The notes beneath the pieces were generated by a model that made no database searches, was not told where the DNA came from, and worked only from the letters and a program-made list of their open reading frames with translations. Shown in pieces: positions 8,448 to 18,086 of a stretch of DNA of 64,000 nt (positions within the stretch are counted from its first letter, which is position 1; every line of letters starts with the position of its first letter). Origin of the DNA: Paraburkholderia oxyphila NBRC 105797 (GTDB lineage Bacteria > Pseudomonadota > Gammaproteobacteria > Burkholderiales > Burkholderiaceae); contig NZ_BAYD01000007.1 in the NCBI RefSeq assembly GCF_000685075.1, positions 62,001 to 126,000 of the forward strand. Reading direction: 5' to 3'. The position numbers and the translations under genes were made by a program.

Positions 8448-9479
8448 ATGCGTAATCAAACGTTCCGCCGCGCCGCGGGCCGCCTCGTTGTGAAGGCTGC
8501 CAGTGCTGCGCTGGCCTGCGCCGCGCTCGCCGGTATTCCCGCTACCGCCGCGCACGCGAACAACATCATCGTGCTGAACTCGGGCGAAGCCACGCTGAGC
8601 CTCATCGACGACAAGACCCACGAAGTGGTCGGCACCGTGCCCACGGGCAAGGAGCCCCATCACCTGTTCCCGACGCCCGACAACAGCTCGCTGATCGTCG
8701 CGAATTCGGTGTCGAACAACCTGTTGTTCGTCGACCCGAAGACCGGCAAGCCGCAGCGCTGGATCGAGAATATCGAGGACCCGTATCAGCTCGGCTTCTC
8801 GCCCGACAACAAGTGGTTCGTGACCACGGGCCTGCGTCTTGACCGTCTCGACATCTATCACTATGGCGGCGCCGGCAATTTCACCCTTGCCAAACGCCTG
8901 CCGCTCTCGGCCATGCCGAGCCACCTCGCGTTCACGAAGGACAGCAACACCGTGTTCGTTTCGCTGCAGGTGTCGGGCGAGGTCGCGGCGGTCGACCTGC
9001 CCACCCAGCGCGTGCTCTGGAAGATGAAGGTGGGCGCTGCGCCCGCGGGCCTGTGGCTCACGCCCGGCGACAAGTACCTGCTCGTCGGCATGACGGGCGC
9101 CGACTACGTCGCGGTGGTGGACTGGCGCAACCAGAAGGTCATCAAGACGATCCAGGTGGGCAAGGCCGCGCACAACTTCCGCTCGCTGGTGGACGGCCGC
9201 CACGTGCTGGTGTCGAGCCGCGTCTCGAACGTCATCAGCATCATCGACGAAGAGTCGCTCGAGAAAGTGGGCGAGATCAACGGCCTGTTGCCCGGGCCGG
9301 ACGATATGGAGCTGACCGCCGACAAGCGCTACCTGTGGGTCACGTTCCGCTTCGCCAAACGCGTGGGCCTGATCGACATGCAGACGAAGAAGCTCGTGAA
9401 GACGATTCCCGTGGGCCGCTCGCCGCACGGCATCTACTTCTACGACCGCGCGCCAGTCATGTCGCCCAACGGTGCCTGA
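8448..9479 (+). CDS. YncE-like periplasmic beta-propeller (YVTN repeat) protein
   Basis: This 343-residue protein has an N-terminal Sec-type signal peptide: a basic start, then a hydrophobic run around residues 14-34 ending in ATAAHA. The mature part is made of about seven 40-residue blades of the YVTN/YncE type. Typical repeats are TVPTGKEPHHLFPTPDN, MKVGAAPAGLWLTPGDK, IQVGKAAHNFRSLVDG and IPVGRSPHGIYF. Such propellers are usually periplasmic binding scaffolds and no catalytic residues are visible. The ligand is unknown. The gene is followed 45 bp later by a sterol-desaturase-type gene on the same strand, so a shared transcript is possible. A TACAAT hexamer at 8415-8420 could be a -10 box, but no well-spaced -35 was found. 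Confidence 0.85.
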   Translation: MRNQTFRRAAGRLVVKAASAALACAALAGIPATAAHANNIIVLNSGEATLSLIDDKTHEVVGTVPTGKEPHHLFPTPDNSSLIVANSVSNNLLFVDPKTGKPQRWIENIEDPYQLGFSPDNKWFVTTGLRLDRLDIYHYGGAGNFTLAKRLPLSAMPSHLAFTKDSNTVFVSLQVSGEVAAVDLPTQRVLWKMKVGAAPAGLWLTPGDKYLLVGMTGADYVAVVDWRNQKVIKTIQVGKAAHNFRSLVDGRHVLVSSRVSNVISIIDEESLEKVGEINGLLPGPDDMELTADKRYLWVTFRFAKRVGLIDMQTKKLVKTIPVGRSPHGIYFYDRAPVMSPNGA

Positions 9480-9524
9480 GGCACGCACGCTCGCGCGCGC
9501 CTCGTCGATGGATTCCCGCCGCAC

Positions 9525-10553
9525 ATGCTTGCCTTTCTGAGTTCCTGCGCACACTGGGCCGCGTCCGGCGCCGACGACCTCGTGTCGTGGCTCCAGACGC
9601 TCGTCTATGTGAACGTTCTACAGCCGCTGCTTTTTTACGCCGGCTACATGGATGTCGATGAGGACACGTTCGACGCGCTCTACTGGGTGATCGTCGGCGT
9701 GCTGGAGATCGCGGCCATGTACGCGATCCTGCGTCCACTCGAAGCGTTCGTGCCGGTGGAAAAGTGGCGCGGCCGCAAGGGTGTGGGCGTGGACGCCCTA
9801 TACACCTGGATCACGCGGCTCGGCATCTTCAATCTGCTGTTCTTTTTCGCGCTGCAGCCGGTGTTCGACCGCGCCCAGGGCTGGCTGCGCCTGCACGGCG
9901 TGATGAGTGTCGACATCGACAATCTCTGGCCCGGCGTGACGACCGTGCCGCTCGTCACGTTCGCGATCTATCTGGTCGTGCTCGACTTCTTCGGCTACTG
10001 GTATCACCGGCTCTCGCACCGCTTCGGCCTGTGGTGGGAGCTGCATGCGGTCCATCATAGCCAGCGCAAGATGTCGTTCTGGTGCGATAACCGCAATCAC
10101 CTCCTCGACGTGCTGGGACAGTCCTGCATGTTCGCCGCCATCGCGCTCGTGATTGGCGTGCCTCCCGCGCAGTTCGTCGTGCTCGTCGCCCTCACGGATT
10201 TCGTGCAGAACGTCCAGCACGCCAATATTCGCGTGCACTTCGGCTGGCTCGGCGAGCGCCTCGTCGTGAGCCCGCGCTTTCATCGTCGTCATCACGCGAT
10301 CGGCTATGGCCACGAGGGCACGACCTATGGCTGTAATTTCGGCGTGCTGTTTCCCTGGTGGGACATGATGTTCGGCAGCGCGTCGTTCAATCGCGAGATC
10401 GAGCCGACCGGCATTCGCGACCAGCTCGAAGGCGCGCGTTATGGCGAAGGCTTCTGGGCCCAGCAGGGGCTCGCGTTCCGGCGCATCGCGCGTCGCCTTT
10501 CGGCTCAGCGGGGCGCAAAAGGCGAAACCCGCGACGACGCCAGCGCTGCCTGA
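9525..10553 (+). CDS. fatty acid hydroxylase / sterol desaturase family membrane protein
   Basis: This is an integral-membrane di-iron oxygenase of the fatty acid hydroxylase superfamily. The 342-residue product has several hydrophobic segments and the three histidine clusters that bind the di-iron centre. These are HRLSH (H161, H165), HAVHH (H174, H177, H178) and HRRHH (H253, H256, H257). Further conserved parts are WWELHAVHHS and YGCNFGVLFPWWDMMFG. Members hydroxylate or desaturate lipids such as fatty acids, sterols or hopanoids; the substrate here is unknown. It lies between the beta-propeller gene and an EI24-type gene on the same strand. Start at ATG 9525; the ribosome site is weak. Confidence 0.88.
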   Translation: MLAFLSSCAHWAASGADDLVSWLQTLVYVNVLQPLLFYAGYMDVDEDTFDALYWVIVGVLEIAAMYAILRPLEAFVPVEKWRGRKGVGVDALYTWITRLGIFNLLFFFALQPVFDRAQGWLRLHGVMSVDIDNLWPGVTTVPLVTFAIYLVVLDFFGYWYHRLSHRFGLWWELHAVHHSQRKMSFWCDNRNHLLDVLGQSCMFAAIALVIGVPPAQFVVLVALTDFVQNVQHANIRVHFGWLGERLVVSPRFHRRHHAIGYGHEGTTYGCNFGVLFPWWDMMFGSASFNREIEPTGIRDQLEGARYGEGFWAQQGLAFRRIARRLSAQRGAKGETRDDASAA

Positions 10554-10726
10554 TCCGAAGTTCCTGCCCGTTCTTGCGCTTTCCCGCCGGGACGTGCGCG
10601 TCGTCTGCTTCTCATGCTTCTAGTCTTTGGCCGGCCCACCGCGCCGTGGTTTATGCTGTCGATTTGACGCACCGAACCCGTGGGCCTCGCGATGCTTCCT
10701 CGTCTTACCGCACATTTCCCCCTCGC

Positions 10727-11560
10727 ATGAACGATCTGCTGCGCTCATTCGGACGCGCGCTTGCCGGCGTATTCCACCCCTCGATGCTGTTCCTGACCTT
10801 CGTGCCGTTCCTCGTGGCGGCGGCGGTGTGGGGCGGCTTGCTCTATGTGTTCTGGCAACCGCTCATCGATGCGCTGCGTCCCGCGCTCGAGCACTGGTGG
10901 GCCTCCGCGTACCTCTATCATCTGTTCGACCTGCTCGGCTACGGCACGCTGCGCAACATGATCGGGCCGTTCGTGGTGATCGTCCTGTCGGTTCCGCTCA
11001 TCGTCATCACCGTTTTGCTGCTGATCGTCGCAATCTCGATGCCGCGCGTGATCCGCCATCTCACGGCCCGGCAGTACGCGATGCTGGAGGCGCGGCACGG
11101 CGGCAGCTGGTACGGCAGCCTGTTTCATTCGCTCTGGACCACGGTGGCGTGCATCGCGCTGCTGTGCGTCTCGCTGCCGTTGTGGTTCTTCCCGCCGTTC
11201 TTCGCGCTCGTGCCGCCGCTGCTGTGGGGCTGGCTGACGTATCGCGTGATGACCTATGACGCGCTCGCGCTGCATGCCACCGCCGAGGAGCGGCGCGAGC
11301 TCGTGCGGCGGTATCGGCTGCCGCTGCTCGCCATTGGTGTGGCGAGCGGCTTGCTCAGCTCATTGCCCACGGCGGTCTGGATTGCCTCCGCGTGGCTGCT
11401 GCTGTTTTTCCCGTTCGTCGCCGTGGCGACCATCTGGATCTATGCGTTCATTCTGGTGTTCACGGCGCTCTGGTTCGGCCACTACTGCCTGCGCGCGCTC
11501 CAGCGACTGCGCACGGAAGAGGCGCGCCCGACCGGGCACGACGTGACCATCGTGCACTGA
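10727..11560 (+). CDS. EI24 / CysZ-like inner membrane protein
   Basis: The 277-residue product starts MNDLLRSFGRALAGVFHPSM, a form typical of the EI24 domain family to which the sulfate transporter CysZ belongs. It has about five hydrophobic membrane segments around residues 25-50, 80-110, 140-170, 195-225 and 228-255. A conserved amphipathic region (MPRVIRHLTARQYAMLEARHGG) sits in the middle. The ATG at 10727 was chosen because the upstream open frame has no protein-like features and overlaps the preceding gene. Sulfate uptake is the known role of CysZ, but this divergent betaproteobacterial branch is not necessarily a sulfate channel. The next gene starts 42 bp downstream on the same strand. 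Confidence 0.8.
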   Translation: MNDLLRSFGRALAGVFHPSMLFLTFVPFLVAAAVWGGLLYVFWQPLIDALRPALEHWWASAYLYHLFDLLGYGTLRNMIGPFVVIVLSVPLIVITVLLLIVAISMPRVIRHLTARQYAMLEARHGGSWYGSLFHSLWTTVACIALLCVSLPLWFFPPFFALVPPLLWGWLTYRVMTYDALALHATAEERRELVRRYRLPLLAIGVASGLLSSLPTAVWIASAWLLLFFPFVAVATIWIYAFILVFTALWFGHYCLRALQRLRTEEARPTGHDVTIVH

Positions 11561-11602
11561 AGTTCACCCCATCCCATTCCTGCGATTACGACGAGGCAAC
11601 TC

Positions 11603-12430
11603 ATGGCATTTGGCGTCATCATCATCGGCGACGAGATTCTCTCGGGCCGCCGCACCGACAAGCATCTGCCGAAGGTCATCGAACTGCTCGGCGCGCGCGG
11701 CCTCGCGCTCGACTGGGCCGAATACGTCGGCGACGACCCGGCGCGCATCACCGCGACACTCGCGCGCTCGTTTGCTTCGGGCGACATCGTGTTTTCCACG
11801 GGCGGCATCGGCGCGACGCCGGACGACCACACGCGCCAGTGCGCCGCGGCCGCGCTTGGGGTGCCGCTTGCGCTGCACCCCGACGCGAGGACGCTGATCA
11901 GCGAGCGCATCCGCGACATGCACACGGGCGCCGATCCGGTCGACTTCAATTCGCCCGAGAACCAGCATCGCTTCCAGATGGGCACCTTCCCGCAGGGCTG
12001 CGAGATCATCCCGAACGGCTATAACAAGATCCCGGGTTTTTCGATTCGCGATCACCATTTCGTGCCGGGCTTTCCGGTGATGGCCTGGCCGATGATCGAA
12101 TGGGTGCTCGATACGAAGTACGCGCATCTGCATCATCAGACGCCGCATGCGGAGAAGTCGCTGCTCGTGTTCGAGCTGCCGGAGTCGACACTCACGCCGC
12201 TCATGGAGCGCATCGAGCGCGATTTCCCGGGCGTGCGCGTGTTCAGCCTGCCGAGCGTGGGCGATGCGGAGCGCGGCGGCATTTATGCGCGCCGGCATAT
12301 CGATCTGGGCGTGAAGGGGGAGCCGGAGGCGGTGGCGGCAGCGTTCGTGAAGCTGCGCGAAGGCGTGCACCTGCTGGGCGGCGACATCGTGGAGCCGGCC
12401 AAGACCGGCAACGCCGCGCCGGCCCGATAA
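11603..12430 (+). CDS. CinA-like molybdopterin-binding domain protein
   Basis: The 275-residue product begins MAFGVIIIGDEILSGRRTDKH. It has the MoCF-type fold signature IIGDEILSGR and the STGGIGATPDDHT loop shared by CinA, MoaB and MogA. It lacks the C-terminal nicotinamide-nucleotide amidase domain of full-length CinA, so it is the short single-domain form common in proteobacteria. In CinA the related domain acts on ADP-ribose; activity here is unknown. A GAGG element lies 6 bases before the ATG. The gene converges on the rhodanese gene downstream. Confidence 0.85.
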   Translation: MAFGVIIIGDEILSGRRTDKHLPKVIELLGARGLALDWAEYVGDDPARITATLARSFASGDIVFSTGGIGATPDDHTRQCAAAALGVPLALHPDARTLISERIRDMHTGADPVDFNSPENQHRFQMGTFPQGCEIIPNGYNKIPGFSIRDHHFVPGFPVMAWPMIEWVLDTKYAHLHHQTPHAEKSLLVFELPESTLTPLMERIERDFPGVRVFSLPSVGDAERGGIYARRHIDLGVKGEPEAVAAAFVKLREGVHLLGGDIVEPAKTGNAAPAR

Positions 12431-12434
12431 CGCT

Positions 12435-12475
12435 GGCAGCGCCCGGCGGCGGGTTATCCCGGAACGGGCGCTGCC
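12435..12475. terminator. hairpin after cinA-like gene
   Basis: A perfect 10-bp stem, GGCAGCGCCC (12435-12444) and GGGCGCTGCC (12466-12475), starts 4 bases after the stop codon. A second stem, TCCGCCGG/CCGGCGGA, lies at 12543-12565 on the rhodanese side. Neither has a T-tract. They probably mark the convergent 3' ends. Confidence 0.45.
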
Positions 12476-12616
12476 CGGCCGTGCCGCGTGTCCCGGGCGT
12501 GCGGTGCGATCATCGCCGTGTCATATGCGGCGCTCAAAGTGATCCGCCGGGCTAGCGCCGGCGGACCGTGGCCGCAATCGCTTCAGCCGATCCGGGCGAG
12601 GCGCGTGGCTTTCGCG

Positions 12617-13081
12617 TCAGGCGCCCAGCCAGGGCAGGCCGCGGAAGCACCAGCCCGTGACCGTCTTGCGATGCCCTTCGCTGTTCTTGTCGCCTTCGAA
12701 GCCTTCGAGCAGGTCGTACGCCTGCTTGTAGCCGGCCTTGGCAGCCTCGATGGCCGCGAGCTTCGAGCGCGCGGCGCTGCGGCAGAGGAACAGCACGGGC
12801 GCTTCAGGATCGGCAACGTTTTTGAGCTGCGCGATGAATTCGGCGTTGGGCACGCCGCCCGGGTAGCGCGTCCACTCGACATGGGCATACTGGCCGTCGC
12901 CGACCACGGGGCGGCCGACCCAATCGAGCTCGGCTCGAGTGCGCACATCGACGAGCTTCACGCGCGCGTCGAGTTGCAGAAGCTCGAACGCCTCGGCGGG
13001 CGAGATCGCGCCCGCATAGGGCAACTGGTTCTCGACGCGGCGCTTGTCGGCTTGGGCGTACAACTGTTCGAGCGTACTCAT
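12617..13081 (-). CDS. single-domain rhodanese-like protein
   Basis: Rhodaneses carry sulfane sulfur as a cysteine persulfide. The 154-residue product has the catalytic loop CRSAARS with Cys100, the LVDVRTRAELDWVG segment that marks the N-terminal half of the domain, and a conserved EW-TRYPGG-NAEFI segment. The start at 13081 was chosen because GGAG lies 10 bases upstream; an upstream in-frame ATG at 13168 has no ribosome site. There is no signal peptide, so it is probably cytosolic. The physiological sulfur acceptor is not apparent from its neighbours. Confidence 0.9.
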   Translation of the reverse strand: MSTLEQLYAQADKRRVENQLPYAGAISPAEAFELLQLDARVKLVDVRTRAELDWVGRPVVGDGQYAHVEWTRYPGGVPNAEFIAQLKNVADPEAPVLFLCRSAARSKLAAIEAAKAGYKQAYDLLEGFEGDKNSEGHRKTVTGWCFRGLPWLGA

Positions 13082-13205
13082 GACAGCAGATCTCCTGTTT
13101 CTCGTGTTGAACCAAAAGATCATTCTAGCGCGCTGCATGAGCGCGGGAAGGGGGCGTCCATGCCGCATAAAAGAGCCTCGGCGGGGCGGTGGTGCGCTAA
13201 TCTAG

Positions 13206-13231
13206 ACACCCCGCACACGCCAGCGGGGTGC
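13206..13231. repeat. inverted repeat upstream of glnA region
   Basis: CACCCCGC (13207-13214) and GCGGGGTG (13223-13230) form a perfect 8-bp stem with an 8-base loop. It lies between the rhodanese start and the NtrC-like sites. No T-tract and no known role. Confidence 0.4.
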
Positions 13232-13267
13232 GTGCGCGGTGCGTGCAAAGCGTCGCCCAGCCGGTTT

Positions 13268-13354
13268 TGCATCGGAATGGTGCAATCAGGTTTTTATGCA
13301 CCATAATGGAGTCAGTTTCTCGCGCCAAATTCGGGAGTGCACGGAAATGGTGCG
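13268..13354 (+). promoter_or_regulatory. three NtrC-like binding sites upstream of glnA
   Basis: The 17-bp NtrC dyad (TGCACC-N5-GGTGCA) appears at 13268-13284 (TGCATCGGAATGGTGCA, one mismatch) and at 13338-13354 (TGCACGGAAATGGTGCG, two mismatches). A half-conserved copy lies at 13297-13313 (TGCACCA, then TGGAGTC). Their starts are 29 and 41 bp apart, close to whole helical turns. They lie about 130-205 bp before the predicted glnA transcription start, a usual enhancer distance. Confidence 0.75.
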
Positions 13355-13452
13355 TGAAGGCGGCTCGTTTGTGGAGCCGGCACATTTGCGGCGCGCGTCG
13401 TTTTAGTTCAGGTGCGCGCCCAGATTGGGTTTGCGCCAGGGTGGCGCAGACT

Positions 13453-13467
13453 TGGCACGGAAGCTGC
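13453..13467 (+). promoter_or_regulatory. sigma-54 promoter of glnA
   Basis: TGGCACG-GAAG-CTGC matches the sigma-54 consensus TGGCACG-N4-TTGC with one mismatch. The invariant GG (13454-13455) and GC (13466-13467) are 12 bp apart, as required for -24/-12. Transcription should start near 13478. With the upstream NtrC-like sites, this indicates nitrogen-regulated glnA expression. Confidence 0.85.
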
Positions 13468-13588
13468 TTTAGATGTCCCGATCGATTCGCAGCCGGCCTG
13501 CTCGAGGCGTACCAGAGCGGTCAGCATGGATCAACAGAATTGGCACGGCGGCAACGTTCGCCGAAATCGTTAATCAGGAGAATAGGTT

Positions 13589-15004
13589 ATGAGTAAATCC
13601 GTGGCCGACGTCATGCAGCTCGTCAGGGACGAAGACGTCAAGTTTGTCGACTTCCGCTTCACCGATACGCGTGGCAAGGAACAGCACGTCTCGGTGCCGC
13701 TGTCGGCATTCGACGAAGACAAGTTCGAGTCGGGCCATGCGTTTGACGGTTCGTCGATCGCCGGCTGGAAGGGCATCGAAGCCTCGGACATGCTGCTCGT
13801 TCCGGACGCGAACACTGCGTTCATCGACCCGTTCTACGAAGAGCCCACGCTCGTGCTGACCTGCGACGTGGTCGAGCCGGCCGACGGCAAGGGCTACGAG
13901 CGCGATCCGCGCTCGCTCGCGAAGCGCGCCGAAGCGTACCTGAAGAGCACGGGCCTCGGCGACACGGCCTTCTTCGGTCCGGAACCCGAGTTCTTCATTT
14001 TCGACTCGGTCCAGTGGAACACGGACCAGTCGGGCTGCTTCGTCAAGATTGGCTCGGAAGAAGCGCCGTGGTCGTCGGGCAAGGAATTCGAAGGCGGCAA
14101 CACGGGCCACCGGCCGGGCACGAAGGGCGGCTACTTCCCGGTCGCGCCGGTCGACACGTTCCAGGACATCCGCTCGGAAATGTGTCTGCTGCTCGAGCAG
14201 ATCGGCATTCCGGTCGAAGTGCACCACCACGAAGTGGCAGGTCAAGGCCAGAACGAAATCGGCACCAAGTTCTCGACGCTGGTTCAGCGCGCGGACTGGA
14301 CGCAGCAACTGAAGTACATCGTCCACAACGTTGCGCACACCTACGGCAAGACGGCGACGTTCATGCCGAAGCCGATCGTCGGCGACAACGGTTCGGGCAT
14401 GCACGTTCACCAGTCGATCTGGAAGGACGGCCAGAACCTGTTCGCGGGTAACGGCTACGCCGGTCTGTCCGAGTTCGCGCTGTTCTACATCGGCGGCATC
14501 ATCAAGCACGCTCGCGCGCTCAACGCCATCACGAACCCGGGCACGAACTCGTACAAGCGTCTGGTTCCGCACTTCGAAGCACCGGTCAAGCTCGCTTACT
14601 CGGCACGCAACCGTTCGGCATCGATCCGTATTCCGCACGTCTCGAATCCGAAGGGCCGCCGTATCGAAACGCGCTTCCCGGATCCGCTGGCCAACCCGTA
14701 CCTGTGCTTCTCGGCACTGATGATGGCCGGTCTGGACGGCGTGCAGAACAAGATCCACCCGGGCGAAGCCGCCGACAAGAACCTGTACGACCTGCCGCCG
14801 GAAGAGGATGCAAAGATCCCGACCGTTTGCGCGGGCCTCGACCAGGCGCTGGAAGCGCTCGACAAGGATCGCGAGTTCCTGACGCGCGGCGGCGTGTTCA
14901 CGGATTCGATGATCGACGCCTACCTCGACCTGAAGGAAGGCGAGCTCCAGCGCGTGCGTATGACCACGCACCCGGTCGAGTTCGAACTGTACTACTCGCT
15001 GTAA
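13589..15004 (+). CDS. glnA: glutamine synthetase, type I (GSI-beta)
   Basis: GlnA makes glutamine from glutamate, ammonia and ATP as a cytosolic dodecamer. The 471-residue product has the usual GSI length. Family signatures are [12 protein letters not shown] (N-terminal beta-grasp domain), [11 protein letters not shown] (metal ligands), [17 protein letters not shown] and NRSASIRIP. The adenylylation site NLYDLPPEE has Tyr400, which marks the GSI-beta subtype controlled by GlnE. AGGAG lies about 9 bases before the ATG. The gene is preceded by a sigma-54 promoter and NtrC-like sites, and separated by a terminator from ntrB-ntrC downstream, so it can be expressed on its own. Confidence 0.98.
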   Translation: MSKSVADVMQLVRDEDVKFVDFRFTDTRGKEQHVSVPLSAFDEDKFESGHAFDGSSIAGWKGIEASDMLLVPDANTAFIDPFYEEPTLVLTCDVVEPADGKGYERDPRSLAKRAEAYLKSTGLGDTAFFGPEPEFFIFDSVQWNTDQSGCFVKIGSEEAPWSSGKEFEGGNTGHRPGTKGGYFPVAPVDTFQDIRSEMCLLLEQIGIPVEVHHHEVAGQGQNEIGTKFSTLVQRADWTQQLKYIVHNVAHTYGKTATFMPKPIVGDNGSGMHVHQSIWKDGQNLFAGNGYAGLSEFALFYIGGIIKHARALNAITNPGTNSYKRLVPHFEAPVKLAYSARNRSASIRIPHVSNPKGRRIETRFPDPLANPYLCFSALMMAGLDGVQNKIHPGEAADKNLYDLPPEEDAKIPTVCAGLDQALEALDKDREFLTRGGVFTDSMIDAYLDLKEGELQRVRMTTHPVEFELYYSL

Positions 15005-15071
15005 TCGACGATGGGGCTACGCTGGCCGCAAGCGAGCGTAGCGCCTTCTCCGACTTCGGCGAAACGGTCGC

Positions 15072-15098
15072 AAAGGGACGGCAGCGCCGTCCCTTTTT
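15072..15098 (+). terminator. intrinsic terminator of glnA
   Basis: Stem GGGACGGC (15075-15082) and GCCGTCCC (15086-15093) with an AGC loop, followed by TTTTT. It lies 70 bp past the glnA stop and separates glnA from ntrB. Confidence 0.9.
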
Positions 15099-15188
15099 CG
15101 TTGGTCCGTTGGTCCGTTAGTCCGAAGTTGGCCTGATTGCCGCGTCGCTGTCTTTTACCAACATGGATTGAACCCGCCCGTCCGCAAC

Positions 15189-16331
15189 ATGGTGCTCAAG
15201 AATCTGATCAAGGCAAGGAAGGGTCACGCGGAGCCGCTCTCGGGCGAGGGAACGCTCGTGGAGTCGGGGCTCCTGCCCGGCTTCGAAGCGCTGCCCACTG
15301 TCGTGCTCGTGCTCGAGAAGCGCACCTTGCGCGTGGCGTTCGCGAACCCCTCGGCCGAGGCGATGCTCGATCTTTCGCGGCGCCAGCTCGCGCAGATGGC
15401 GTGGTCCGATCTTTTTTCCAACGCGGACGAGCTGCTCGAAACGATCGCGTCGATCGCGGCGCACCGCTTTCATGCGACGCGCCTCGATGCCACACTCGAG
15501 CGCCCGGGCCGCGAGCCGCTGCACGTGCACGCGATCGTCGGTTTCCTCGAGAGCGCGCCCGACTACGTGCTGCTCGAGTTGTTCGAGAACGAGCGGCACA
15601 TCAAGAGCGATCGCGAGGAGCGCATTCACGACCTCGCGACCGTCAACAAGCATCTGATCCGCAATCTCGCGCACGAGATCAAGAATCCGCTCGGCGGGAT
15701 TCGCGGTGCAGCACAGCTGCTCGAATTCGAACTCGGCACGCTCGAGCGCGGCGAGCTGCGCGAGTACACGCAGGTGATCATCAAGGAGTCGGACCGGCTG
15801 CAGACGCTCGTCGACCGGCTGCTCGAGCCGCACCGGCATCCGCATATCGTCGGCGACGTGAACATTCACGAAGTGTGCGAGCGCGTGCGCGCCGTGATTC
15901 TTGCCGAGTTTCCGCGCGGCCTCACGATCGAGCGCGACTACGACGTGAGCGTGCCCGACCTGCGCGGCGACAAGGAGCAGCTGATCCAGGCACTGCTGAA
16001 CATCGTGCGCAACGCGGCGCAGGCGCTGCGCGAACGGATCTCGCAAGGCGACGCGCGCATCGAGCTGCGCACGCGCATCGCACGCAAGATCACGATTTCC
16101 AAACGCCTGTGCAAGCTGGCACTGGACTTGCATATCATCGACAACGGACCCGGCATTCCCGAGGACATCCGTGACCGCATCTTCTATCCGCTCGTCTCCG
16201 GACGCGAGGATGGCAGCGGTCTCGGCCTCACGCTCGCGCAGACGTTCGTCCAGCAGCACGACGGACTGATCGAAGTGGAAAGCCGGCCGGGCCACACGGA
16301 ATTTCAGATCCTGCTGCCGCTTGACTACTGA
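15189..16331 (+). CDS. ntrB: nitrogen regulation sensor histidine kinase NtrB (GlnL)
   Basis: NtrB phosphorylates or dephosphorylates NtrC in response to PII protein, coupling nitrogen supply to transcription. The 380-residue soluble protein has an N-terminal PAS domain (about 20-130). The H-box NLAHEIKNPLGG carries the phosphorylated His162. The ATPase domain follows, with N-box LLNIVRNAAQAL, G1 IIDNGPGIPED and G2 GSGLGLTLAQ. There is no membrane segment, as expected. The ATG at 15189 (MVLKNLIKARKG) was chosen; a TTG seven codons upstream (15168) is also possible. Neither has a strong ribosome site. It is 47 bp upstream of ntrC. Confidence 0.93.
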   Translation: MVLKNLIKARKGHAEPLSGEGTLVESGLLPGFEALPTVVLVLEKRTLRVAFANPSAEAMLDLSRRQLAQMAWSDLFSNADELLETIASIAAHRFHATRLDATLERPGREPLHVHAIVGFLESAPDYVLLELFENERHIKSDREERIHDLATVNKHLIRNLAHEIKNPLGGIRGAAQLLEFELGTLERGELREYTQVIIKESDRLQTLVDRLLEPHRHPHIVGDVNIHEVCERVRAVILAEFPRGLTIERDYDVSVPDLRGDKEQLIQALLNIVRNAAQALRERISQGDARIELRTRIARKITISKRLCKLALDLHIIDNGPGIPEDIRDRIFYPLVSGREDGSGLGLTLAQTFVQQHDGLIEVESRPGHTEFQILLPLDY

Positions 16332-16378
16332 TCTACCGCTACCACCAACGCACGCCACCAGGACTTCTGACCGACCTT

Positions 16379-17953
<1,575 letters not shown>

Positions 17954-18086
17954 GCGCGCAGTGAGCGCGGCATGAATCGTGCGGGGCGGCCGGTCTGCGC
18001 CGCCGCGCACGCCCGCATTCAGGCGCAAGGAGCCTGGTCGCGCGCTGGGGCATAATCGACGCTGTTTTTCCCGTCGACGATCGAAT

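Noticed and set aside
15075..15098. glnA-ntrB-ntrC as one uninterrupted operon
   Set aside because: A strong intrinsic terminator separates glnA from ntrB, so only partial read-through is expected.
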